Shown piece after piece: positions 1-12,135 of a stretch of 64,000 nucleotides of DNA. How positions within the stretch are numbered: the stretch's first letter is position 1; every line of letters starts with the position of its first letter. Source of the stretch: Limnanthes douglasii subsp. nivea (lineage: Eukaryota > Streptophyta > Magnoliopsida > Brassicales > Limnanthaceae); assembly GCA_036936605.1 (NCBI GenBank), contig JAUPFV010000005.1:123994453-124058452 (forward strand), in the 5' to 3' direction. The position numbers were made by a program, and so were the translations under genes. The notes below the pieces were generated by a model. It was not told where the DNA came from, searched no databases, and saw only the letters and a program-made list of their open reading frames with translations.

Positions 1-2510
1 TAAAACACAAACACTTAGTTCATAATGTTTCTACAATTGTGCATCAGGAATGCAGTCTCCTCTGTACGCTTCAGCTGGTCTTCGGTGTCTGTTGCCTTAG
101 GGATAACTTTGTCGTTGGCCTCTCAAATAGGAGAATATGCTCTTGGTATAGTCCCACTTGCACTTTCAAGATTTCCAGGTTGAGGAGAAAACATATTAAA
201 CGGCCCGAACTTCATTCGAGGATTCAAATTTAGTATCTCGACCAAAATCTCCCTTTGACTATTTACCACCAGTTCATAACAATCTTCATCACCTCCTTTT
301 CTTATTGGTCTAAATCGGCTCTGGCTTTCTTCGTTAGTTTGTGATGTTGAGCTTCTATCTGCCCTTTCACATCAGTCAAAGAAGCCTTCACATACCAATT
401 ATTTGATCACAAGTCCTGCGAAGCGATCCGCTTGCGCATCTACCCTATTGGCTTGTGCCATCTTTTGGGTTAGCATCTTGGCGTTTTGGGATATTAATTT
501 GTCATTTCTTCTTGCAAAACCATTATTTTGAGATATCGAACCCGAAACTTCAGTAGTTAATTACTTATTCTTCTGCTAGCATGCCTCTCGAGCACTTTGT
601 CGTAGGATGACCTCCATCGCTATTTTTTATTTCTCCTACACAGCGTTAACTTTAAGGGTTTGGTCGAGCCATATGCATGCTTGTATCGGGTGAGCTTAGT
701 AATCAAACCTTTGACAGACCCAAAGAATATTGGTTTTGGTATCCATTTCTCCATCACTTGCATATCCGCGTCCGATATACGCCGATAGGACAAGATGACG
801 GAGTTGTGGTGCATCTGCCAACAATATTATTTTAGCGTGACATGATTGATTATAAATAAAAACACTACTCGACTATATCAACTTACCTCTATCACTAGCT
901 CCACTTGCTTCTGAAAATATCTCACTCATTGTCATATGGTCATAAAATGATATCTCCAGACACCTTTTAAGTTGTTCAAAAATGGACATAGAAGGCTTGT
1001 GCATGGAGATCTTGGAGGCCGGCAGCTCTTCCAACACTTGCGTCAGACCCGTTCGGCCCCGATCTGTGCCCTACCATGGGAACATTATCATGCTTTACTA
1101 TATTTACATGAGTTGCTCCACTACCCACCACATGTACAATGTTTGGCCGCACTTCAGTCTTAACAAACTGCTACATCCCATGAGCAATATGTTCAGGAAT
1201 TTTCTTCTTGGGGTCGTACTCATCATTTACACCATCTGCTTGTCTCGTTTGCCGCTCTGTCAGAGCCACATCCAAATTGATCACCTCGGGAGCTTTTTCC
1301 TTAGCATTCTTCATAGGGGGCTGCCTCTCATCGTCATCCGGTATCAGCCCCCCATCATTTTCTTCTCCATCAATCAATTGTAGTTTCCTTATCGCTAGTG
1401 GATCCACTATCACTTTCGAACATTTTAATTGAGGACTATCTTCCTCTAACCCTTCTTCTTCACTCTCTACAACTCGGGACCGGCGTCCCATATTCAAATT
1501 TGTGTTTCTTGCTGGCGGAGCATCCCTCTCTCCAACATCACCCTACACTTAACGCCTCTCCCTCCTTCTTTGACTAAACTTGTAAGGATGAGGATCCTTC
1601 TGCTTCCTTTAACTTTCTACCGCGAGGGATTGACAAGAATACTCCATTGATATTCATATCTCTGTAGTGTTGTTCCATAAATGCCCTTAAGAGAGCAATT
1701 GTTACCTTTTCTCCAATTTTCTTCATGGTTATTCTCCCGTCTGCTACAATGGTCAGCTCAACAATCGGCCAAAACCTCCTCTGGTAAGCCTTCCTTACAC
1801 AACTCCTGGTGTTTTCATTCACCTGCGCATGTAAATATTTCAGTTAGTAGTGGCACAAAGTCACTAGCAATGGAGATTTCTGCCAGGGGCATTCCTTACA
1901 TTTGGTCTTCCACCTTCGTTCAATTTGCAAGTTCAGCGATGCATTCTCATTCTCCCAGTTACCAGAGACAAACACAAAGGAATTTTTCCCGTTCTTGTTA
2001 GAGCCCAAAAATTCTACTATTTTCCGGATACCACCAACTTGAGAATAAAAAAAAAAAGACTTAGCTAATTTGGCCACGTCTAGTACAGCGAACAAATCTG
2101 CCAAGCAAATTGATATGCCAAGCAATCGTGAACTTAGAAGTATACTCAACAAGGTTCTCCAGCAATTTGCTACTAATTGAGTCGCCCATATACCCAAAAA
2201 GCTGAAGAAGTCTCGAATTAAGCTGGGCAAGGGCAAACGCAGACCCCAATCAAATACAGTGATAAATAAACAAGTTTCATTATCCCTTGCTTAGAAGGGA
2301 TGCTTTCCAGCATCTGGCACCCTAACACTAACGTCACTAGGTATACAATATTGAGCCCTAAAACTATGGAGGCTAGTGGCATCCACGTGCTCGTACTTAG
2401 GAGCTATTTGGGAAAAGTAGCTTCCAAAAAAATCAGGGTCTTCAATCTCTGATTCTATAATTCTCGCTGTTTTCTCCTTCTTCTTGACAACCTTTTTGGG
2501 TCTCATCTTG
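1..2510 (-). pseudogene. Antisense accessory ORF (aORF) remnant of a Tat-lineage retrotransposon (element E)
   Basis: This is minus-strand coding debris cut by the window edge. Reading from 2506 downwards, it has an N-terminal stretch (2291-2506) whose PSDVSVRVPDAGKHPF segment lines up with PENVKIRIPIHPETPMD in element A. Next comes a SFVFVSGNWE motif (about 1950), which matches FLFVSGAWE in A. A probable splice acceptor follows near 1828, then an acidic linker (1171-1497) and a lysine- and glutamate-rich coiled coil (1-600) that contains EANDKVI, matching KANDKVI in A. The order is that of the better preserved aORFs in A and C. In those elements the aORF is antisense to gag-pol, so the parent element should be on the plus strand with pol to the left of the window. 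Stops and frameshifts make this copy dead. Its function is unknown. Confidence 0.6.
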
Positions 2511-2551
2511 TGTCTAGATCGACTGCAATGATAATGTGGGAGGAGTAAGAG

Positions 2552-3536
2552 TATACAATTGGTCGAACAACTAAAATATGAACACTACTACCACTAATGA
2601 GGGTTGTTTGGGACCCTATACCCGCACGAAAATGGTCTAGTAATAAGGTGCTTGTTATTGTCACAATAAAACAGAGATGGATTAGTAGAATACATGTACG
2701 AGTATAAAGAGTCGCCTGAACCTTGCGCCTAAGATTGATAAAGAAACTCAGGAAATTCTAGTGATGTCGCTTCAAAGATTACTCTATAGGTTTATGATTT
2801 GCAAAAATCACTAAATATGGGTTTCTAAACTTATGATTAATTGTACGCGTGATCAAAAACGGGGATATCTAATTTAATACACCACCTAACATAAACCAAA
2901 GCGTCTACTTTGAAATGGGATTTAGGAGTCAGACCACTCGTCATCACGCGTCGGTAATAGTCAACACATGGCAATCTCTTGGGGGTTATTCAAAACATTC
3001 ATCAGTCGGTTCGTGGAATTTTCCGAATAAGGAAAAGAAAAGACGAAGTCAGGAGGAGGTAACCAGATCATAACCGAGGTCGAACAATTTCCACTCAGAA
3101 AGGACACCGAGCAGAAGAGAAGTGATTGGACAGGAGCTCGATCTCTTCTGCTCGGTCTTTTCTATGAAAGAAATCTACCAAGAGTATAATCGAGAAGAAG
3201 AATATTAGATGAGCGCCCAACAAATCAAACAAGCAAAACCAACTCGACACCTAGCATAGCAGATGATGGTCATAGTAACGGCTTAGGGCCATGATATAAG
3301 AGTCAATCAAACAATTTATGTAACAACCTTAAAATCAGGTCCAATGATGTAAATGTAGTCAGAACGTGTAGTTAGGGTAGTCAAGTAGTGGAGTAATGGG
3401 GAATAACCGTTGGATGAAGTATAAATAACAGGATAGAACCCTAGATAATATAATTCTTCTCTTCTTTGAAAATATAATTTACTACTTTGCAGTTTACTTT
3501 GTTATTTCCATTAACAAGACATTCTATCTTTACTTC
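2552..3536 (+). repeat. Probable LTR of element E (approximate borders)
   Basis: This 1 kb non-coding block lies just beyond the 5' end of the element E aORF, where A and C have their 3' LTR. It has a purine-rich run before it (about 2535-2551), a TATA-like box (gtataaataac, about 3418) and a CT-rich end. No partner LTR lies in the window and no TSD was found, so both ends are estimates. It also contains a 15-bp perfect inverted repeat (3106-3120 with 3142-3156). Confidence 0.35.
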
Positions 3537-4480
3537 ATTCGTTTAGAATTTGGTAAATGTGAAAACTTTAATTTTCGTTGTAAGATCTTGTTCATCGGCA
3601 TATTATCGCAAAATAATAAATTTGGACATTGTTTAAGCTGCTCTAGCATGAGCATAGATGGATGTGGCATTGTCGTATTCCTAGGAGGCAGCTCATCGGT
3701 CACATTAGTACATCGGGCCCCGAATGCTTTTTTATATAATGGTGTGAGATCTGGCCTAACTATGTTCACAAAAGAGGACCTTTCGCCCACCCTTGCACAA
3801 AGTTGATATATGACAATTTTACATTGGCACCCTTTACAAAACTCTGCATCCAGCGTGTTATTTCTTTAGGAATTTCTTTCCACTTGTTCGATATCCCGCT
3901 ACTTCATTGGTGTAATGTTACTGGCCTTCCACCAAGGCTTCATCCAACACTATCACCTCAAGCTCTTTCCCTCTTTCTTGCTCCGCATCAGGGACCGACG
4001 TCTCCGCACTTTTATTTTTGGCACATGGCCCTTACTTTCTTCATTGTCATCCACCGAACTAAGTTTCTGTTGCGAAAACTGATTTCATTCACAATATAAT
4101 GAGTTCTTTTCAGATGAGAGCATTATTCATCCTTTTTTTTCTCATCATCTTCTCGAGAGTAACTAGTGCACTCCTTCACCACTTCCTCTTTAGATTGTGC
4201 ATGACTGTCTTCTTATTGGTTACCATCCCCAACATCTTGAATCTTTAGCATCTTCTCCTCTCTTTTTTTATGTCAGGGTCATTCCTTACATTTGGTCTTC
4301 CACATTCGTTCAAGCGGCAAGTTCAGTTATGCATTCTAATGCTCCCAGTTACCAGAGACAAACATAAAGGAACTTTTCCAATTCTTGTTAAATCTTGACA
4401 ATTCTACTATTTTCCGGATACCACCACCATCTATTTTCCAGTTCTGGTTAGACCTCGACAATTCTACTATTTTCTTGTTC
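3537..4480 (-). pseudogene. Second aORF-like fragment, rearranged
   Basis: This is minus-strand debris. The part at 3537-3790 encodes PSMLMLEQLKQCPNLLF and onward, which resembles the aORF remnant of element F at 13562-13753 (PSLLISGQLKYYPNMSYY). The part at about 4280-4440 repeats the SFMFVSGNWE-encoding segment of 1880-2040. A short direct duplication (about 38 bp, ending acaattctactattttc) sits at about 4380-4475. It ends where the pol of element D begins. I read this as a broken second aORF copy joined to D by rearrangement. Confidence 0.4.
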
Positions 4481-4929
4481 GGTAGTCACAAACACCTCCT
4501 CAGAATATTAACATTTCTCGGATTTGATCATTATAGATGGACTTTCGTGTATTAAAATTCAACGATAGCCCTCAGAATAAGAAATTGTTGCCAGATAATC
4601 TGCAATAGTGCTTTGTTCCTGGTTGATATGTTCAACCGTTAAATCATCAAATAGTACTACCAATTTGTGAATCAGTATCCAACCATTTTTTATTAGCTCC
4701 ACAAATATGCAAGCCTTAATCCATCTAATGTTGCCTTATATCTTGTCTCATTATCTAATGCTATAAATATAAACCGCATAGCTTGATACATGACCTCCCC
4801 CGATGGAGCTACCAGCTGAATTTCCGCTCCCAATCCTAAAATACTTGAATCTCCATCAGTTCTAACCAACCATTCGTTTCTCTCTATATCACATCGCTCT
4901 GAGAAAAATTCGATGAGAATATCAGCCAA
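4480..4929 (-). pseudogene. Element D second (archaeal-type) RNase H remnant
   Basis: The minus strand reads WLVRTDGDSSILGLGAEIQLVAPSGEVMYQ, then NETRYKATLDGLRL. After a frame change come HINQEQSTIADYLATISYS and LIHESPSI. These match WVVRTDGGSSTMGCGAG, NESEYEAAIAGLKL and HIPRAENELADSLATIAYS in element A. An additional RNase H after the RT-linked one is a known hallmark of the Tat lineage. The sequence stops matching directly after the LESPSI-like motif, before integrase. Confidence 0.65.
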
Positions 4930-5588
4930 GGCTTGGGCCTTAATAGCTGTTCGAGGAGTAAATCAACGTCACACTCTCCCAATTCGTCATACCACTTCAT
5001 CATTTTCCCTGAAACCTCTGGGCTTTGTAATACATTTTTTTAACGGAAACGAATTTGTAACTATAATCGAGCGCGCTTAGAAATAATGAAGCATTTTTCA
5101 ACCGACTATGACCAAAGGCATTGCTATTTTTCTAACTTCAAATATCTTTTAAATAAGTAAGTAAACTTTTACTAACATAGTATACCAAATGTAGATACCC
5201 TTCGATATCCCTTACTAAAATAGCTCTTATAGCGTTAATAAAGACCGCAATATACATAAATAATTTGTCATCTAAAAATGACTTGGACAAAACTTCATGA
5301 GATTACAAATGTTTTTTTTATTTTTGTAAATTCTACATCACACTCTGGTGTCCAAGAAAACGTTTTAGCCTGCCTCAAAACCTGAAAAATAGGGCACATA
5401 TATCTGAAGATCTAGTAATGAATTTGTTTAAATCTGCCAACCTTTCCGTTAAAATTTGAACTTCTTTAATTGACCGATGCGGATTCATGGTTATCAAAGC
5501 TTTCAATTGCTCTGGATCAGCTTCTATATGTTTTTCACTTACTATCTACCCTCAATAATTTTCTTGATCGACCCCGAAGGTACACTTT

Positions 5589-6418
5589 TTAGGGTTTAAC
5601 TTCAAGTGGATAACTCTTAAATTCAAAAAATGTTTCCTCCAAATCTTTTAAGTGATATTTATCGTTGGTACTTTTTTCCAACATATCGTCTATGTATACT
5701 TCCACATTTCTCCAAATTTGATTGCCAAAATCTTTGCTCCCTAAACTATGATAAGTTGCTCCAGCATTCTTGAGACCAAAATCCATAACTCGATAGTAAT
5801 GTAATATTTTCTCAGTAATAAACGTAGTGCTCTCTTGATCATTTGGGTTCATTAGGATATCATTATACCCAGCAACAACATCCGTAAACGAAATAATTTA
5901 TTACATGACGTCGAATCAACAAGCTGGTCTATTCTTGGGACACAAAACGAGTCCTTTGGACACGCGGAATTTAGATGGGTAAAATCAACACATACTTTTC
6001 ACTTCTAATTTTTCTCTTTCACAAGCACATGATTTAAATTCCATATTTGGTATTGTGCCTATGGAATATAACCTATTTTAGAAAACCAATCCACCTTTCC
6101 CATTATTGTCTCGGATTTCTCTAGTGAAAAAGTCCTTTATTTTTTAATAGCATGCCTGACTTTTAGGTTAACTAGTAAGCTATAAAAAATCACAGTGGAA
6201 TGAACCTCTGTGACATCCTCAATTTTCCAAGCAAACATCTCTAAAGTTTTTAACAAGTATTTTAATATTTCATAACACATTGACGGTGATGATAATGCTC
6301 TTATTCTCAAACTCTTTCCATTTAGAAAAAACATACACTCTATATTCTCATCGGTAACTAATGAACTATAGGTCTCTCTCGGATCATCCACCGTTTCCAC
6401 ATCCAAGGAAGTCTCATT
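5589..6418 (-). pseudogene. Element D reverse transcriptase remnant
   Basis: Pieces on the minus strand include ETVDDPRETYSSLV, a LRIRALSSPSM linker, FGLKNAGATYHSLGSKDFGNQI, and the catalytic segment VEVYIDDMLEKS at about 5690. These are the palm motifs of Ty3/gypsy RT. The second and third catalytic aspartates (YIDD) are preserved, but the frame is broken several times between 5850 and 6140. The family copies element RNA to DNA within cytoplasmic particles. This copy cannot make an intact enzyme. Confidence 0.7.
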
Positions 6419-6427
6419 TAATTGCTA
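6419..6427 (-). promoter_or_regulatory. UAG-CAA-UUA stop/readthrough context between protease and RT (element D)
   Basis: Read on the minus strand, the codons are AAG TAG CAA TTA. The downstream frame continues QLNETSLDVETVDDPRE into RT, in register with VDDPRE/EIDDPRE in the other elements. TAG-CAA-TTA fits the UAG-CAR-YYA context known from leaky viral stop codons. Elements A (30227) and C (41728) have a UAG at the same place. Confidence 0.6.
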
Positions 6428-6978
6428 CTTGGTCATTCTCATAACACCCCCAACTTTCTTAGTATGCAAAGCCGTTGCATAGGACTTCCAAACCACTTGT
6501 TAATTACTTCTAACTACCCTTACAAGATCCCTAATCACATACTTCAAAGATTGCATTCTAGCTCGTCAGACAATCAACTACAATAAATAGCACGTACAAC
6601 TTTTTCTTGAACGCACCATAACCCAATAAAACTTCACTTTTGAATTCCTAATAACTTGTATTGTCACCCAATAAAGCCAACTATTATGCGCTCTGATCGG
6701 AGAATTACAGGGGGATTGTGTAGTTTTTCATATGTTGTCAGAAATAATACATTCGGAAAACTGTCAATATAAACGAGTATTCTTCTAATTTCATTGTTTA
6801 TTACTTCCATTTCGATTACCACGGCATCTTCATGAGAACCAGCTACACCCCTTAGATCTTCGCTATCAAATAAGATAAAAGTTATATGACTCTTTATATA
6901 GAGATACTTTGAGATTTCACCTTCACATGTTAAACTTATGACGTGTCTTTTTCGAGAACTGTTAGTGTTCCCCGCCAT
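6428..6978 (-). pseudogene. Element D protease remnant
   Basis: The minus strand encodes SSRKRHVISL, then DLRGVAGSHEDAVVIE, then RRILVYIDSFPNVLFLTTYEKL and IVGFIG. This matches the protease region of element A, where the catalytic triplet is DTG in VDTGSSSNILFLTTYK. Here the triplet reads DSF, so the aspartic protease would be inactive. Further down, the segment SYATALHTKK continues to the in-frame UAG at 6425-6427 that separates protease from RT. Confidence 0.65.
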
Positions 6979-7199
6979 ATATCTCTTTCAAAAATAATCA
7001 CAAAAACTCTGCACCGTTCCTCATAAGATTGGCTCATTAGCCATTAATACTACCACTGGTCTGAATCAGAATCAAAGTATCTCACAGACACATCAAACCC
7101 ATCTGTGAGCCCTGTTATTAGAAATTCATTTTCTTACTTTGAAGATAAGTTTGCATTTTGTCGCCCCTGCTGATTCGTAGCATGAACCTGCTGAGCCCC

Positions 7200-8340
7200 A
7201 ATTTTCCTTTTTAAAAAAGTAGTCAACTTACCATTTTCAATAATAACTTGAATTTCGTTTTGAATAGTAATGCAATATGTTGTGTCATGCCCAATATCAT
7301 TGTAGTATTTTTAAAAATTATGACTTTGTTCCTCCTTGAGTTTAGTTATAGGAGGAGGTTTTCGAAATTGGACATGGTTCTTAGCTCGTTCAAAAATCGT
7401 TGTTACATTTTCTGTTAATTATGCAGAATAATTTCGTCCACTCATTAATTTGACATATATTTAGGTTGATGTAATTAGAATCCCCCTTGATTAATATGCC
7501 TCTGTGCCAAAACAGGTCCACTCTGAACTCTTGTTGATTCTTCACAGTGATTTGCTCCTCCAATTGAGCCATCAAAAGCCCAAAGTGAGTGCCCTTCTCC
7601 TGGTTCTTTGGTTCATTATATCTCCATGGAGAAACCCTTTTCTAAAAGAAGCAAATGCTACATGGTTATCACAATCATCCAATTCAGTCTTGGTTAATAC
7701 AAACCATTTAGTATAATGGTTCAAGTTAGTCCTGAATTCTAACTTGCATTAAATTATGGTGTCCCCATTTACCCGTATTTATTTACTTCCCACAAATTGC
7801 CTTCGGAAAGTTTTATAAAATATCCCAAAATTAGTTATCGATCTCATCAAAATATTATTATATAATTTTCATACTTGTGTCTTTGAAAGTCTGTGAAAAT
7901 AACTTGCACAATAACTTGTCGTCATCATCAAATTTCACCATGTAAATTTTAAATTTCTCAATATGGTCATCGAGATCTTGCGTCCCATCAAATTTTTTAA
8001 CTTTATTAATGTTAAAATGCTTCAGAAGCGCTATTGACCTTATTTCATCTGATAAAAGAGAAGTCTTACAATGTACCCATTGCCTGTATTTTCCCATGAA
8101 CGTATATAGTCTTCGTTCCGACAAATTGGTAAATTGATTACCCATATTATACTCAAAGTTTGGATTTTTAACCACAAGTCTAGATTCATTTTTATTTTTA
8201 GACTTGTGCTTTCTTTGATATTCTCCACGTCGACTATCATGCATTTAATGTCTGTATTTATTTTTCCTATAAACATCGAATCGTCCAAGGGTCTGACAAT
8301 GTCCATAAAAATCAGACATAGAGGATTCACTAGTATCTGA
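7200..8340 (-). pseudogene. Element D gag remnant
   Basis: At 7858-8244 the minus strand encodes KKFDGTQDLDDHIEKF, then KIYMVKFDDDDKLLCKLFSQ, equivalent to the capsid-like segment of element A (EKYDGSTDPDNHLEQF onward). At about 7200-7310 lies the nucleocapsid-like knuckle YYNDIGHDTTYC. A 60-residue open piece at 7390-7575 lies between them. Gag forms the particle that packages element RNA in the cytoplasm. Frameshifts and stops break this copy. Confidence 0.65.
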
Positions 8341-8745
8341 AGAAATATATCGATGTTTATCTTCTTTCTCCTTTATAAAAGAATGATATTATTGGTCTAA
8401 TTGAAACTGTACTTCCTGACGATCATTAATTGCTCGAAAAACTTCACGAGTCCCATCAGAATGATCACATGTAAGACTTCTTTGATTCACCATCTGAACC
8501 TCATATCGAACTTTATCTTGTCTAATTAAGTGCTCTGTTTGTACCAACTAGTCATCCAATTCAGGTATTTGTTGATCATTCGCCTACAAATCATCTTGGG
8601 CTTCTTCTCAACCAATACCGGACTCTATCTCATCCCCTTCAACAAACACTGTTGGGTCGATCTGGATGTTTATGTTTATTGATCTGGTTTTAAGCACCAA
8701 ATCTAGGTAACAAACGTACCTCTCACTATGATCGTCATTGATCGC

Positions 8746-9363
8746 TTCAGATATTTTCGTAAGTGATAAATCGGTCTAAGAAGATTTCTAGATTTATTGA
8801 TGAATTTCTTGAGAGAGAATGTAGTTACTGTATTTTTTTTAAAAGAAATAAAATAATCAAGTCTCAAATCTCAAATTCTTAGATATTATTATTTTTTTCT
8901 AAAAAATGTACACCTATCTATAAGTGGTTGGTTATGAGTAATAGAAAAAGATTTGTTACATTGCATTTCTCGCCCTATTTTTATATTTTAGGTAACCATA
9001 CTTATAGTATATTATATTTCGAGTCCTAGTCTCTCATTTACACACATTATATCTTTATATTATTTGTAGCTCTATCCCTTTAAATTAATTATTAAGGTTG
9101 GAATTATATACAATTCTTATCAAATTTAACGTGAAATTATAATGTTTGAATGTCTCCCAATTATTTATATTAAATTTTTACGTGTTTCTATTTATTTCCA
9201 GCATGAATAGCTCTATATACCACCTCTAAATGTTAAATAAAAAAACTTCAAAAGAAATAGTTAAAAATAAGTTCATGAGTTTAAACTTATCAACTTTCCA
9301 TTCTCTTTTTTTTTAATAGAAGATTGATCTACACGATAAATATATATATAATCTGCTTTCACA
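8746..9363 (-). repeat. Probable LTR fragment of element D
   Basis: AT-rich non-coding DNA follows the putative D primer site in the 5' direction of the minus strand. By position it should be the D 5' LTR, cut off by the copia element that begins at 9364. No second copy was found in the window, so this is inferred from position only. Confidence 0.3.
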
Positions 9364-9736
9364 TGAAATGTTAAAGAGAGAAGGGTAATATATTTAGAAT
9401 TTGTTTTATTCAATTGTATGTAACAAGTACAAGCATCACTATTTGTTTTTATAATCTTAATACAAAGTGTGTTAGTTACAATTAAATTAACAGAATGTAT
9501 GAGCTGATTATAACTCTTCAAGAACTTTAAATAACATGAATGAAAGTGATCAGCCTTATTATTCTTATTAGTCTTTATCCAGTTGGTTGGACGAAGATAT
9601 TTCTTGTTTTATTAAAGCACAATATTTAAATTCTTTAGTAAAATATATTGTTTCATGTGTTTAGTAAAATACTACGTTTTATTTAGTTGGTTTATGGTTA
9701 AATTTGAGCTGTTTATTGCCAGTTCTAACCCTTAAA
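9364..9736 (-). repeat. Element G 3' LTR
   Basis: Read on the minus strand, it runs from near the TTAGGGTTAGAAC segment to ...CATTTCA. It aligns along its length with the LTR at 53657-55000 once that copy's TRIM is removed. Shared blocks are the CTTCTCTCTTT run near its end and the region around 9620-9735. The two copies are well diverged, so G is old. The upper border is accurate to a few bases. Confidence 0.75.
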
Positions 9737-9949
9737 TTTCCGCCATTTAAAAAGTAAATCATCAACTACCACTTCTTTGATTCTTCCAAACACTAAATTG
9801 AGATATCCAACCCGCTGAACTTTGTCTTCTTTTTCTAACTCATTTGTATATCATTCCTTTTTGTAAATTTTTTCTTTCTCTAACATTTTCCGTAGGCCAG
9901 GTTTCCCATAAAATGGTTTTCTATAAAATATGAAACGTGAGTGTGAGAG

Positions 9950-10469
9950 ACGTATAGTGAAAGTATAAGTAATTTAGCTATGAGAGGTACATATTGGATT
10001 TCTAGAGAGTGTTGTAAGACTTGGTCACATATGAAATGAATATCAATTTTGATATGTTTGATTCAAAAGTAGAAGACTGACTTGTAAGTAAGAGGAACAA
10101 TAACAAAATCACCACACAAGATAACATGATTCCTTAATAGTAACAAATAAAATTATTTGAAAATCAATCAAAATTAGATGAGTTCACTGGATAGATGAGC
10201 AAAGACGTGGCATTTAGATTATGTGTTGGACCTACCAATGACGTTATACGTTTTGGTTGACCAAGAAATGAGCGTGTCTTCAAAATAGATATAGTATTTC
10301 ACCAATAGAGTTACAGTTTTCTTTAGAGTTTGCCCAATCAACATAAAAAAAATCTAGTGAGTTGAAGACAAGAACTTGGCTGGGTATGAAGATCAAAACA
10401 CTTAGTTGCACATAAGTACCGTAACATCTTTTTAAAATATTGTCAGTGGGTATTTGTTCGATTCCGTTG
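9950..10469 (-). pseudogene. Element G RNase H remnant (copia)
   Basis: Minus-strand translation in shifting frames gives a DWAN segment, KHIKIDIHFICDQV and LEIQYVPLIAKL. These correspond to the copia RNase H motifs DWAG, KHIEIDIHFVREKV and LEVRYVPS..QLAD. Several frameshifts and stops are present. It is separated from the G RT by the insertion of element F at 10470. Confidence 0.65.
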
Positions 10470-10973
10470 TGATAAGGTTATATATATCTCTTATACAAAG
10501 TAAATATATAACAACAAACTAATAAAATAACAAGATACATGTACTAATGGTCATAAGAGGTGTAAGACGAGGCTTACAAAGAAACGGAAGTCGAGGGTCA
10601 TACAAAAGAACAAATAACGTATAAAGTAAGAAAATGATTATCAAAAAGTAAGAGACGAAGGTCATAAAGAAGATATGAGATGAGTGTTAGAAAGAAGAGA
10701 CGAGACGAGAGTTATAAAGACATATAAGATGGAGGTCATAAAGAAGATACAAGACGGGGATTGTAAATATATACAAAATGAGGTCTTGAATAGGATATGA
10801 GACGGGGGTCATGAACAAGTACGAGACAGGTTAGTCAAGAAGATACAAGACGAGCATACAGATAGGTTATTCAAGCGGTTATAACATAACTATACATATC
10901 ATCATCGTATAGGTTATTTCTCAATTATTAATCGTCGTGTTGGATTTATATATGAGAAGTAAATCCCTTATCA
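10470..10973 (+). repeat. Element F 5' LTR
   Basis: This is a 504-bp copy. It is recognised by its match to 15496-16143, especially the segment beginning GGTCATAAGAGGTGTAAGA and the end segment AATTATTAATCGTCGT...TTATCA. Its middle holds short imperfect repeats of the type GACGAGGGTCATAAAGAAGATA. Confidence 0.8.
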
Positions 10974-10994
10974 AATTTGGCGATGTATGTGAGA
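10974..10994 (+). other. Element F primer binding site
   Basis: It lies two to three bases after the LTR end and reads TTGGCGATGTATGTGAGAA. Element H has TTGGCACTGTCTGTGCGAA in the same position, so both derive from one primer type. Confidence 0.6.
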
Positions 10995-12130
10995 AAATGT
11001 TATTTTTAAAGAGTTCAAGTTTGATTGTTACTCATAGTGATGACAATATCGAGAGTTGAAAGGGAGAAACCGAGAATCTATCAAATTCGAGGAACTCTGG
11101 AATATTCCGGGAATGAGAATAAACTTACCGGCTGACGAAAGTAATTAAGTGAAAGATCAAATTTTAGGCATGATATTTGGGGCATGTAATGCAACTGGTC
11201 AAGAATAGAGGACTCCAACAGTCATAGTGGTAGAATATGATCAACAAATCAGAGTGATATCATAGTGCATTGTAGGATTAATCAAGTTCAAAATGGTCCA
11301 GTTGGTGCAACAACTTGTACGCACGATTATTTTAAACCAATTATAGAAGAAAACTTCTTCACACGAAGTTTTATGACAACACTGTCTTTTATTTAACTAT
11401 TGGAATTGTAGATTGAAGAGTTAAAAAGAGAATATGTTCGAGTTAGTTAATATCAATTTAAAAGAGATCGAGAATCTAAAGTTAGAATGGAGAAGTTGAC
11501 TGAGGCGTTGCAACTTTTGACAAAAAGGTTTTGTCCAAACACAATGGAAAACATAGAGTAAAAAATGGGGACAATAAAAGAAGTTTCATGTAAATGGTAA
11601 GGAAAAACAAGTTACATTTAGAAATGAAAAGGATAAAAATGTTGTACAGTTAAATGAGAGTATCAATATAAAACATAATATAATGATATTAAAAAGTGTT
11701 GATTATGAGGATTAGTAGAGTAATATGGTTCCAAAAAAAATAAAGATAAGAGTAATATGGTTACCTCATTGATATAAGGAGTATACGTTTACTCGATGTG
11801 TATAGCCTTATTATAAGCCAATTTGTTAATAAAAATATTTGTCTTTTCGAAAAGAAGAACCTGAGGAAAATAATAGATATTTGAGTCACAAAGATAGAAA
11901 TTTTAGTTTGAAAATAAAAAAACAGAATATAAAGATAAATGTTTGATTCTGAAAGAAAAATATTCAAAAAGAAGAACCAAATATTAAAGATAGATATTTG
12001 AATAAGAAAGATAGACATTTGAATTCAAAAATAAAAACAAGATAATAAAAATAATTATTTGAGTAATTAAAATTCGATAAAGCAAGCAACAAAGTTATAT
12101 GAAGGAGGTTTGTCTATACTGATAAGTTAG
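10995..12130 (+). pseudogene. Element F internal region with gag N-terminal remnant
   Basis: Around 11410-11560 the plus strand gives EELKREYVRVS and MEKLTEALQLLTKRF, resembling the gag coiled coil of element H (KKTEELQLLTEKV). The rest is AT-rich. At 11820-12060 there are irregular repeats of GATAGAyATTTGA-type units. No intact reading frame is present. Confidence 0.4.
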
Positions 12131-12135
12131 AAAAC

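Larger units (their letters stand above)
4480..8745 (-). mobile_element. Element D: degenerate Ty3/gypsy Tat-lineage internal region
   Basis: On the minus strand the order is primer site, gag, protease, RT and a second RNase H, ending abruptly near 4480 just after a motif equivalent to LESPSI in element A. Integrase is missing. The primer site (about 8723-8745, minus) matches the TTGGCGACCACAGTGGGAGG-type site of A at about 16 of 22 positions, with most differences being transitions. Many stops and frameshifts show great age. The LTR presumably lies at 8746-9363, where copia element G begins. Confidence 0.7.

Noticed and set aside
10543..10860. Regularly spaced GACGAGGGTCATAAAGAAGATA words as a CRISPR-like array
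   Set aside because: Spacing and sequence vary, and the whole block occurs twice as the two LTRs of F. This is plant LTR sequence.
11820..12060. AT-rich repeats as an origin or matrix-attachment region
   Set aside because: Composition alone does not support this. They lie within a decayed retroelement.
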